Positions 1 to 7,001 of a stretch of 9,973 nt of DNA are shown piece by piece (within the stretch, counting starts at the first letter, position 1; every line of letters begins with the position of its first letter). Made by a program: the position numbers and the translations under genes. The DNA is taken from assembly GCA_023415895.1 (NCBI GenBank), contig JAEZJA010000131.1, positions 1 to 9,973 on the forward strand, given 5' to 3'. The DNA is from Bacillota bacterium (GTDB lineage: Bacteria; Bacillota; Clostridia; Oscillospirales; Acutalibacteraceae). The notes below the pieces were generated by a model. That model was given only the letters and a program-made list of their open reading frames with translations. It did not search any database and had not been told where the DNA came from.

Positions 1-219
1 GTGGACGGCAAAGAAGTCGTCGCGATCGACGGCAGCTCGGGAGAAATTAAAATCACGGCAAATAAGGTGACCGTGGAAGCCAAGCAGGAGCTTAAGCTTA
101 AAGGGCAGAAGGGCTCGATCGAGGGAAGTACGACGTTGGACGTCAAAGCCAACAGCGCGCTCAACCTTTCCTCGAGCGGTCAGGCGGTATTAAAGGGCGC
201 CATGGTTAAAATCAACTGA
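1..219 (+). CDS. Spike protein C-terminus (VgrG/gpV/Afp8-like), 5' partial
   Basis: This is the 3' end of a gene that begins before the window. The reading frame is open from base 1 to the TGA at 217-219 and gives 72 residues. The GTG at base 1 is probably an internal valine codon, because no ribosome-binding site is visible and the protein begins in the middle of a domain. The residues alternate between polar and aliphatic with small repeating units (IKITANKVTVEAKQELKLKG, then LDVKANSALNLSSSGQAVLK). This is the pattern of the triple-stranded beta-helix needle in VgrG and gp5/gpV spikes. The protein ends in LKGAMVKIN, a typical blunt spike end on which a PAAR tip can sit. In the family, the trimeric spike is at the centre of the baseplate and pierces the target membrane. 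The gp25 and baseplate J genes downstream support the call. The OB-fold and any LysM-like N-terminal part cannot be seen here. Confidence 0.82.
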   Translation: MDGKEVVAIDGSSGEIKITANKVTVEAKQELKLKGQKGSIEGSTTLDVKANSALNLSSSGQAVLKGAMVKIN

Positions 220-235
220 AACGGCGGTGAAGGGA

Positions 236-661
236 ATGGCGGAACGCGATACATCCAGAGGCTTTCTCGGTACTGGCTTCAAATTTCCGGTTCAGGTGGA
301 TGAAAGCACCGGAAGAATGAAAACCTCCTCCTATGAAGAGGATATCCGCGAAGCCATCAACATTATATTGAATACACGGCGGGGCGAACGCATCATGAAC
401 CCCGAGTTCGGGTGCGGTATCCCCGATTTTTCCTTTGGAACAACCGACTATACCTCGCTGAGCCTCATGCGCAAGGTCGTGTTTGACGCGCTGACCATCT
501 GGGAGCCGCGCATCAAGGATATTGAGGTTGAGGTGGATGACGGTCAGTCGCAGGAGGGGCGCATCCTTATCAATATCTCCTACACGGTGCGCACGACCAA
601 CAATCCGTACAATCTTGTGTTTCCGTACTATATCAACGAAGGCTTTGTGGATGAGGTCTGA
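236..661 (+). CDS. gp25-like baseplate wedge / sheath initiator
   Basis: The 141-residue product is the usual length for the gp25/GpW (Afp9, TssE-like) family. These proteins sit in the inner baseplate and serve as the platform on which the first sheath ring assembles. Visible hallmarks are the N-terminal FLGTGFKFPVQVD segment, then the helix EEDIREAINIILNTRRGERIMNPEFGCGI, which contains the family's conserved R-GER-x-x-P-x-FG-G core. A short helix and two beta strands (IEVEVDD, ILINISYTVR) follow. The ATG at 236 is preferred over the in-frame GTG at 227, because GGCGGTGA at 223-230 is one mismatch from a strong Shine-Dalgarno site and lies 5 bases upstream of the ATG. The gene starts 16 bases after the spike stop codon, so it is probably co-transcribed with it. 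The call is firm at family level. Assignment to the eCIS branch rather than phage or T6SS rests on the neighbours. Confidence 0.93.
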   Translation: MAERDTSRGFLGTGFKFPVQVDESTGRMKTSSYEEDIREAINIILNTRRGERIMNPEFGCGIPDFSFGTTDYTSLSLMRKVVFDALTIWEPRIKDIEVEVDDGQSQEGRILINISYTVRTTNNPYNLVFPYYINEGFVDEV

Positions 662-673
662 CAGCCTGATGGA

Positions 674-680
674 AGGGAGG
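674..680 (+). promoter_or_regulatory. Ribosome binding site for the first baseplate J gene
   Basis: AGGGAGG lies 7 bases upstream of the GTG at 688. It supports this GTG as the start, because no other in-frame start codon nearby has a comparable site. Confidence 0.7.
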
Positions 681-687
681 GACCGCG

Positions 688-3600
688 GTGAGTTCACCGA
701 TTATCGATAAACGGTCGCGCGAGGATATTGTGAACGCGATCAAAGAAAAAGCACTGTCCTATACTCCCGAATGGAGGATGGACGAGGAAAAGCCAGATAT
801 TGGTACCGCTTTGGCACTGGTATACGCCGACATGTTTGCCGGTTCGGTAAATCAATTCAACGGTGTTCCCTTCAAAAACAAGGTGGAATTCTTCAGCCGT
901 CTGGGCTCGTCCCTTCTTCCGGCCATTCCCGCCAAGGGGTATGCCAGCTTTTCACTGGTCAACGAGCAGGTGGGCAGCGTCGAGGTTCCAGCGGGTGAAA
1001 TTCTCTCGGCGGATACCGACGATGAAGAGGGCGAGGTTCGCTTCGAAACCACCGACGATGTGCTGGTGGTGGCGGCAGCGATTGACGCGATCTTTGAAGC
1101 GGATGACCGTCGGGATTACATTGCACCGATTTACAGCGCGTCGGACATCCAACCGGAGAAGGATACGCGGCTGTATTCCTTTGCCTCTCAAAACGAGCAG
1201 AGCCATAAACTCTATTTTTCACATGACTTTATTCTGGATCTTCGCAGTGCCGCCACTGTGGAGCTGCGCTTCTTTTCTAAGGAGGAGCTTCCCATCGACC
1301 GGCGCTTACTGGAAATGCTGGCAGACACCCAAAAAGTCGAGTTCTCCTATTCGGCCAAGAGCGGGACGACGATGAGCTTTGTGCCGTTCAGCAGTGTGTC
1401 TGTGCGGGACGGGGCACTGATTCTCAAGCGAACCAAAGACCAGCTGCCCGCCGACGTGGCGGAAATAGAGGGGCAAACAAGCTATACTCTGTGCTGCACG
1501 GTCAAGGATATCACCGGTATTCAGGAGCTGCGCTTGGAGCGCATGGCTCTGCGAGCACAGGGCAAGGACATTGCCTGCGACGCGATTTGCAGCAACAGCG
1601 CGGATTTCGACCGTTACCGGTTCGCACCCTTCGGCGAACGGTTTGGACTTTACGACGAAGTCTATTTCGGCTCAGACGAGGTTTTGGGAAAACGGGGGGC
1701 AGAGATCACTCTGTCCTTTAACCTGGACTTTGAGTTGGTGCCGATTGATACAAACGAATCCAAACAGGAATTCGAATACAAATGGATCACCGATCGCTCG
1801 GAATTTCAGGTCGATCGGGAATATAAAATTTCTATTGATGAGGTCGTATGGGAGTATTACAACGGCTTCGGCTGGGCACGGCTCTATCCCGATAAGAGCT
1901 ACGGTCATCTTTTCAGCATCGATCAGGACATCGTGGGGCAGTACAAAACGGTTAAGTTTGTTTGCCCGGATGAGATTCAGCGCATCCTGATCAATTCCAC
2001 GGAAACCTATTATATCCGCGCAAAGATTATGAAGATCAACAACCAGTTTAAGATCAAGGGCCATTTTGTGTCGCCGGTCATGACCAACACGCTGCTCAGC
2101 TATGAATATCGCGAGCGCTGCGTCCATCCGCAGACGCTCTTGAGTGTCAATAATCGGATGGCCGAGCCACTCTCCTATGAACAGATGCTTTCCAAAGAGG
2201 GGGCGTTTCGTCCCTTCGTACAGATGGGGCTGGAGAAACCCGCGCTGTATATGGGCCTTACCCACAAGCCGGAGGGATCGCCGGTCAAGCTTCTGGTGAC
2301 CATGTGTGACAGCAACCCCGGCAAGTTCTGCATGCTCAAGTGGGAATACTGGGACGGCGCTGCCTTCCGTGTGCTGAATATGGTGGACGAGACCGACGGC
2401 TTTTCCAAGACGGGGATCGTGTCCTTGCTGGATAACCCCGGATTTACCGAATGCACGCTGTTTGGCCGCAGTCTGTTCTGGCTGCGCATTACCGATGTTG
2501 AAGGCCGCTTTGCCAAGGACGGCGGCGGGGTCTCACCCGCGGTTTCCGGTTTTTATATGAACACCACCAAAATTCAGAATGTCGACGTCGTGTCCACCGA
2601 GCAGTTTACCGTGGAGATTTATCAGGAAAACACGCTGCTCCGGTTGGGACACAGCGGCGTTACCGAAATCGAGGTGTATGTGGACGAACTCGGCAGCATT
2701 CCCAAAGCGGAGGCCGAGGCACTGGTGGCCGGAAAAACGGCTCACGTGGTCAACGATGAGGCGGGACTGGAAAAGAATCTGTGGGTCAAATGGGAACGCA
2801 CCGCTGATTTTATTGACGCGGATTCCTCCTCCAGACGCTATATCGTGAATTGCACCGAGGGCACGATTACCTTCGGAAACGGAAAGCACGGCAAGATTCC
2901 GCCTGCCTCCCGTTTCGAAAACATCCTTGTGAAGTATAAATGCGGCGGCGGTGCACGCACCAATCAGCAAGCCGGAAAAATTAACAAGCTCAACCGTTCG
3001 GTCGGGTTTATCAACGCCGTCCATAATCCCCAAGCGGTGCTCGGCGGGTGTGATGTGGAAACCCTGCACGAGGCGGTGACCAGAGAAGCCTGTATGGTAC
3101 GCACACAGCACAAGGCGGTAACGGCGCGGGACTTTGAGGAGATCGCGCGGTATGCATCGCGCAATATTCAAAGCGTCAAGTGCTTTGCAGGCTATGACGA
3201 CCAAGGCAATCGACTCAAGGGCGCCGTAACCCTTGTTGTATTGCTCAAGGATTTCAGCCACTCCGAACAGCAATTTATTTCCGTTAAGCAACAGGTCGTA
3301 CAGGAGCTTCGCGACAAAACCGTGTCCAGTCTGAGCTCTCCCGACCGCCTCTTTGTAATCAAGCCGCAATTCGTCGAAATGCGCATTCGGGCAGAAATTG
3401 CCGTTTCCGATATGAATCAGGTCTTCGGCGTCAAAAAGGCCGTGGACGCCAAGCTGGCCGATTTTCTCGATGCCTCCCACGGCAATTTTGACCGCAAGGG
3501 GTGGAAAATCGGCACGTTACCCAACGAAATCCAGATCCGCAACGCCATTATGGATATTGACCACATTCGCTACGTGCGCAACATTTATATCAGCACCTTT

Positions 3601-3708
3601 ATTATCCAAGCGGGCGGACGCCGTGAGATCGATATCGACACCTTCCAGACGCGCAAATACATTCTGCCTCTGAATTCCACGCATGAGATCGTGGTCACTC
3701 TGGCCTAA
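688..3708 (+). CDS. Large baseplate J-like assembly protein (J1; Afp11-like)
   Basis: The 1006-residue product belongs to the baseplate J / gp6-like superfamily, probably the 'putative baseplate assembly protein' group found in eCIS-type clusters. These proteins form the wedge ring that links spike hub, sheath and tail-I protein. The N-terminus (about 1-110) has the family pattern: YTPEWR, a helix GTALALVYADMFAGSVNQFN, a G-S-S-L-L-P-A-x-P-A-x-G turn, then a beta domain with VEVPAGE. About residues 388-450 and 552-607 hold two copies of a W-E-Y-x-x-G domain ending in YYIR or FWLR, joined by a segment containing ALYMGLTHKPEG (from about 519). The conserved C-terminal module begins with FGNGKHGKIPP (from 729), then GGGARTNQQAGKIN (from 753), a VTARDFEEIARY helix, and alternating alpha/beta segments. 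No signal peptide or membrane segment is seen. The product is longer than its paralogue next door, mainly because of the additional W-E-Y-type copy. Confidence 0.92.
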   Translation: MSSPIIDKRSREDIVNAIKEKALSYTPEWRMDEEKPDIGTALALVYADMFAGSVNQFNGVPFKNKVEFFSRLGSSLLPAIPAKGYASFSLVNEQVGSVEVPAGEILSADTDDEEGEVRFETTDDVLVVAAAIDAIFEADDRRDYIAPIYSASDIQPEKDTRLYSFASQNEQSHKLYFSHDFILDLRSAATVELRFFSKEELPIDRRLLEMLADTQKVEFSYSAKSGTTMSFVPFSSVSVRDGALILKRTKDQLPADVAEIEGQTSYTLCCTVKDITGIQELRLERMALRAQGKDIACDAICSNSADFDRYRFAPFGERFGLYDEVYFGSDEVLGKRGAEITLSFNLDFELVPIDTNESKQEFEYKWITDRSEFQVDREYKISIDEVVWEYYNGFGWARLYPDKSYGHLFSIDQDIVGQYKTVKFVCPDEIQRILINSTETYYIRAKIMKINNQFKIKGHFVSPVMTNTLLSYEYRERCVHPQTLLSVNNRMAEPLSYEQMLSKEGAFRPFVQMGLEKPALYMGLTHKPEGSPVKLLVTMCDSNPGKFCMLKWEYWDGAAFRVLNMVDETDGFSKTGIVSLLDNPGFTECTLFGRSLFWLRITDVEGRFAKDGGGVSPAVSGFYMNTTKIQNVDVVSTEQFTVEIYQENTLLRLGHSGVTEIEVYVDELGSIPKAEAEALVAGKTAHVVNDEAGLEKNLWVKWERTADFIDADSSSRRYIVNCTEGTITFGNGKHGKIPPASRFENILVKYKCGGGARTNQQAGKINKLNRSVGFINAVHNPQAVLGGCDVETLHEAVTREACMVRTQHKAVTARDFEEIARYASRNIQSVKCFAGYDDQGNRLKGAVTLVVLLKDFSHSEQQFISVKQQVVQELRDKTVSSLSSPDRLFVIKPQFVEMRIRAEIAVSDMNQVFGVKKAVDAKLADFLDASHGNFDRKGWKIGTLPNEIQIRNAIMDIDHIRYVRNIYISTFIIQAGGRREIDIDTFQTRKYILPLNSTHEIVVTLA

Positions 3709-3716
3709 CACGAATC

Positions 3717-3723
3717 GAGGTGA
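3717..3723 (+). promoter_or_regulatory. Ribosome binding site for the second baseplate J gene
   Basis: GAGGTGA is a near-perfect match to the 16S rRNA 3' tail and lies 6 bases upstream of the ATG at 3730. It fixes that start and suggests strong translation. Confidence 0.75.
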
Positions 3724-3729
3724 AGCGCT

Positions 3730-5814
3730 ATGCTGCCCAATGTCTCACTGGACAAAGAACCCTTTCAGAAGATCATGGACGATGCCCGGAATATGATCGT
3801 CGCTCTTTATCCCGAGTGGACGGACTTCAACTATCACGATCCGGGCATCACGATTCTGGAGATGTTCTCCTGGCTCAAAGAGGGCCAGCAATACCATATT
3901 GACCGCATCGGCAGCGACAATCTGGATAAATACCTGAAGTTTCTCGGCATTGCTCGCCGCACCAAGCAGCCGGCTAGAGCACGCGTCTATGTTCAGGCGG
4001 ATATGTCCCTCAAGGTGCTGCGTGGGACGCGCTTTTTAGCGGGGGACATTGGCTTTGAAGCGGCCGAGGAATGCAACCTTCCCGACAGCAGCATCATCGG
4101 ATTCATTAGTTATGACAAGCATGTGCCTCAGCTGGTGGATCGCAACCAGATGGATTTCGGCGGCAGGATGCGGGTCTATCCTTTTGGCAGGGCATGCGAA
4201 CAGGGAGAGTTTTTCTACATTCGAATGGACAAACCGCTCAGCGGCGGGATCCCCTATACGGTGCATATCGGGATTGAGGATAATTACCCCGTGCGCCGCA
4301 ATCCCATTACCGATAGCCACTCCTTCATTCCCCTTGCCGTGCTGGATACGGAGTATTATACCGATGGCCTGTGGAAAAAGGCCGACATTCTCGAGGATTC
4401 CACCCATGCGCTGCTCCAGTCCGGCAATATCCATTTTACGATCGGGGAGAATCACGAGCGTACCACGGTGGAGGGCTGCGAGGGCTGGTTCCTGCGTGTT
4501 CATTTGAGGGAAAGCGCCTATGACGTTCCCCCCGTGATCACCGAAATGGCCTTCCATGCGGTGGAGCTGATTCAGCGGTATACCAGCAGTGCCATCACCG
4601 AGCTGCCGGTTAGCGAGTCGGGTGAGTATCGTGTCTTGACCGATCTTGCCGTCACCGGTGTATCCGATGTTTACTACCGTGCCGACGGTGTGTACTATAC
4701 CATCGGCAATGTCATCCGCACCTTTGATGAAGAACAGGGTGCCGCAGTGTATCAGCTGACGGTGCCCCAAGAGGCGGATCAGGTGATGATCGTGACCTCT
4801 TCGCCCGCGTTTGCCAACCGCTCGCTGATCGGGGTGGCAAACGGATTGCCCGGCCAGACCGTTGACATCGGAACGGCCGCATTGGAATACGATTCCTTTG
4901 AGTTGATGACCAAACTGCCGGAGGGGACCGGCTTTGTGCGCTGGAAGAAGGTGCGGGACTTTTCCGCGTCCTCTGCGCAGGACCGGCATTATGTGTTGGA
5001 TACCCGCACCGGCACCCTGCGTTTCGGCGATTGCTTCCACGGCAGCGCACCCGAAGGCGAGATGGTTTGCATCGCATGCTCTCAGACCTACGGGTATGAC
5101 GGTAACGTCAAAAGCGGCAAGATTAACAGCCTGAATCATGTGGAGCTGCCCGAGGTGCACATTGCCAATCGGGAGGACGCTGCGGGCGGATTGGATGAGG
5201 AGACGCTGGAGGAATGCTTCCTGCGGGCGCAAAAACAAATGAAGAACCCTGTGACGGCGGTCACCGACAAGGATTACGAGCGCACGGTGCGCCAGACCCC
5301 CGGCCTGATGATTGAGGGCTGCAAAGCCGTGCGCATGACGGATAAAAACACACCCGGGAGCGGCAATGAAATGGCGCTTCATCTGGTCGTCAAGCCCTAC
5401 AGCGGCTTGGGCAGCCACGAAGTCAGCCCCGCCTATGAGAAAAACATTCTGCAATATCTGGATTCGTTCCGTTTGATCGGCACGAGCATTCGCATTGTCT
5501 CTCCCAAAGACGTGAGCATTCAGGTATATGCCGATATTACTGTCCGGCCGCATTACACCGATGCGATGGACCGTGTCAAGAAGGCCGTTTCGGATTTCTT
5601 TGGAACATACAAGGACGATTTTGGGGCGGTGATCGTTTACAGCGAGCTGTACGGGGTGATCGACATGCTGGACTGCGTGTCCTTTGTCGGCTCCCTCTCG
5701 ATTGACGCTAAAGGCAACGGCATCACCAGAACACCCGAAGGCAACATCGTTCTGAGCCCCGACGGCGCGGCCGTTCTGACCGATGCGGAGTATATGTTCA
5801 GCATTGAGGAGTAG
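3730..5814 (+). CDS. Second baseplate J-like protein (J2; Afp12-like position)
   Basis: The 694-residue product is a second wedge protein, paralogous to the upstream J1. The N-terminus has the same layout: LYPEWTDFNYHDPGITILEM, then MFSWLKEGQQYHIDRI and a YLKFLGI helix, followed by a beta domain with LRGTRFLAGD. About residues 210-258 carry one copy of the W-x-x-A-x-x-L-x-D domain (W215 to the WFLR at 253), of the kind present twice in J1. The C-terminal module starts at LRFGDCFHG (F432), followed by YGYDGNVKSGKINSLN and a VTAVTDKDYERTVRQ helix, which matches VTARDFEEIARY in J1. No transmembrane helix or signal peptide is present. Family knowledge implies that J1 and J2 form the wedge heterocomplex around the spike, with the tail-I protein downstream completing it. 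The gene starts 21 bases after J1 ends. Equivalence to Afp12 rests on position and partial similarity and is less certain than the superfamily call. Confidence 0.88.
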   Translation: MLPNVSLDKEPFQKIMDDARNMIVALYPEWTDFNYHDPGITILEMFSWLKEGQQYHIDRIGSDNLDKYLKFLGIARRTKQPARARVYVQADMSLKVLRGTRFLAGDIGFEAAEECNLPDSSIIGFISYDKHVPQLVDRNQMDFGGRMRVYPFGRACEQGEFFYIRMDKPLSGGIPYTVHIGIEDNYPVRRNPITDSHSFIPLAVLDTEYYTDGLWKKADILEDSTHALLQSGNIHFTIGENHERTTVEGCEGWFLRVHLRESAYDVPPVITEMAFHAVELIQRYTSSAITELPVSESGEYRVLTDLAVTGVSDVYYRADGVYYTIGNVIRTFDEEQGAAVYQLTVPQEADQVMIVTSSPAFANRSLIGVANGLPGQTVDIGTAALEYDSFELMTKLPEGTGFVRWKKVRDFSASSAQDRHYVLDTRTGTLRFGDCFHGSAPEGEMVCIACSQTYGYDGNVKSGKINSLNHVELPEVHIANREDAAGGLDEETLEECFLRAQKQMKNPVTAVTDKDYERTVRQTPGLMIEGCKAVRMTDKNTPGSGNEMALHLVVKPYSGLGSHEVSPAYEKNILQYLDSFRLIGTSIRIVSPKDVSIQVYADITVRPHYTDAMDRVKKAVSDFFGTYKDDFGAVIVYSELYGVIDMLDCVSFVGSLSIDAKGNGITRTPEGNIVLSPDGAAVLTDAEYMFSIEE

Positions 5815-5818
5815 GCAT

Positions 5819-5824
5819 AGGAGG
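5819..5824 (+). promoter_or_regulatory. Ribosome binding site deciding the tail-I start
   Basis: The perfect AGGAGG lies 7 bases upstream of the GTG at 5832, but only 1 base upstream of the in-frame GTG at 5826. This favours 5832 as the true start (protein beginning MSDKLKYF). Confidence 0.72.
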
Positions 5825-5831
5825 TGTGGAT

Positions 5832-6965
5832 GTGAGCGATAAACTCAAGTATTTTGTGTTCAACAAACCCGAGGATTATGAAAGAGGGTTTTTGGATAAC
5901 ATGGAGTGCCGATCGGACGGCATAGCGGTTCGGCACAACGGGGGGGGCAGCCGTGGGCGCTTCCTTTCCCGAGTGTTGGACAGTGGAGAGGTCGATCTGG
6001 AATGGCACAGGCTGGGGTTGAGGATCGGCGATGGCAGTACAAGTTCTTATAAGATTACGGTATATGCCAGCAACACGGTACATATGGAATACCAGGGACA
6101 AAAAGTTCATATCCCCGAACTGATCCAGTCTCCGACGATCCCCTTCGATGAAAAACTACATAGGTTAGAACCCTACCGTTGCAGACAGGTCATGGGCATG
6201 CGCGACATCCTGCTGCACGGCATCAAAGGGCAGTATTTGTGGGTCGGTCTGGAGCTGTACGATCAGGGAGAGACACCGCTGGTGATTTCGGATCTGATCG
6301 TTTATCTTCCGGCACAGTCGTGGCTTGCCTATCTGCCAGCCGTCTACCAACGCGCAGATGCAGCCACGGGCTTTCTTGAGCGTTTTTTGGCTATCTTCCA
6401 GACACTGTATGAGGATTTGACGGGCGATATCGAGCGGGTATCCGATTATTTTGATACGGAGTGCAAGGATAAAGAGTTTCTATTGTGGCTATCGGATTGG
6501 CTGGATATCGCAGACAGCTACGTCTGGTCACAGCAGCAGCTTCAGGAGCTGCTGCGGCACGCCGTGGAGCTCTACCGCCGACGCGGCACACGACAGAGCA
6601 TTCAGCAGATTGTCGAGCTGTATACCGGGGAAACGCCCTATATTGTGGAGACCTTTGCCCTGGACAAATTCCGGGACACACCCGACTATGAGCAAACGCT
6701 GCTTCCCATGTTCGGAAACGACCCGTATTCGTTTACGGTTCTGGTCAAAGAAGAATATATCCGCACCCGCAGGCAGTACAACATTCTTCTCAAAATCATT
6801 GAGGAAATGAAGCCGGTACATACCGAGCTCAAGCTGATACCCCTGAAGCCCTTTATTTTTCTGAGTGCCTTCTCGTATCTGGGTGTCAACAGTGTGCTGG
6901 GTGAATATACCGATTTTTCTCTCGACGGTTCGGGATTGCTACCGCTTTCAAAAATAGCCAAATAG
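5832..6965 (+). CDS. Phage tail protein I-like baseplate wedge protein
   Basis: The 377-residue product resembles the tail protein I group that accompanies baseplate J proteins in eCIS-type clusters. It has a beta-rich N-terminal domain (about 1-155) with LELYDQGETPLVISDLIVYL, then a helical core opening with WLAYLPAVYQ (W164). Hallmarks of the core are FLERFLAIFQTLYEDLTGDI, the WLSDWLDI segment, and ELYRRRGTRQSIQQIVELYT (RRRGT at 249-253). The C-terminus ends with YLGVNSVLGEYTDFSLDGSG, a pattern common at the end of such proteins. By family, it connects wedge units to the spike periphery and to fibres or other target-facing parts. Both the GTG at 5826 and that at 5832 are possible starts; the perfect Shine-Dalgarno site supports 5832. 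A run of eight G lies at 5940-5947, within codons for residues 37-39. The stop codon lies inside an 11-base tandem repeat. Confidence 0.88.
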   Translation: MSDKLKYFVFNKPEDYERGFLDNMECRSDGIAVRHNGGGSRGRFLSRVLDSGEVDLEWHRLGLRIGDGSTSSYKITVYASNTVHMEYQGQKVHIPELIQSPTIPFDEKLHRLEPYRCRQVMGMRDILLHGIKGQYLWVGLELYDQGETPLVISDLIVYLPAQSWLAYLPAVYQRADAATGFLERFLAIFQTLYEDLTGDIERVSDYFDTECKDKEFLLWLSDWLDIADSYVWSQQQLQELLRHAVELYRRRGTRQSIQQIVELYTGETPYIVETFALDKFRDTPDYEQTLLPMFGNDPYSFTVLVKEEYIRTRRQYNILLKIIEEMKPVHTELKLIPLKPFIFLSAFSYLGVNSVLGEYTDFSLDGSGLLPLSKIAK

Positions 6966-6982
6966 ACGGATAATAGACGGAT
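6961..6982 (+). repeat. Perfect 11-base tandem duplication over the tail-I stop codon
   Basis: AATAGACGGAT occurs twice head to tail, at 6961-6971 and 6972-6982. The first copy holds the TAG stop of the tail-I gene (6963-6965). The second copy lies in the leader before the Shine-Dalgarno site at 6985-6992. It looks like a recent slippage duplication in a short intergenic region, and no function is evident. Confidence 0.8.
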
Positions 6983-6984
6983 AC

Positions 6985-6992
6985 AGGAAAGG
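6985..6992 (+). promoter_or_regulatory. Ribosome binding site deciding the 7002 start
   Basis: AGGAAAGG directly abuts an ATG at 6993, which is too close for normal initiation, but lies 9 bases before the in-frame ATG at 7002. The second ATG is therefore the better start. Confidence 0.65.
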
Positions 6993-7001
6993 ATGACCTT
7001 G

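Noticed and set aside
1..219. A complete 72-residue protein starting at the GTG at base 1
   Set aside because: The segment begins in the middle of a beta-helix and no ribosome-binding site can be seen, so it is more plausibly the truncated end of a longer spike gene.
863..1375. Overlapping + strand frame inside J1 (170 codons)
   Set aside because: The translation is rich in Arg, Trp and Pro and shows no family pattern, while the J1 frame across the same bases has clear baseplate motifs.
4036..5553. Long open frame on the - strand (505 codons) opposite J2
   Set aside because: It lies entirely within a well-supported + strand gene. The translation is rich in His, Arg, Gly and Ala with no recognisable domain. 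It is a codon-bias shadow, as are the antisense frames at 2533-3480, 1672-2265 and 7014-8048.
236..6965. Ordinary myophage prophage or canonical Gram-negative T6SS
   Set aside because: The wedge genes are shared with both, but the large J1, the J2 paralogue and the downstream proteins fit eCIS-type clusters better. No capsid, terminase, lysis, TssJLM, TssK or ClpV gene is visible. The window covers only part of the locus, so a prophage origin is unlikely but not excluded.
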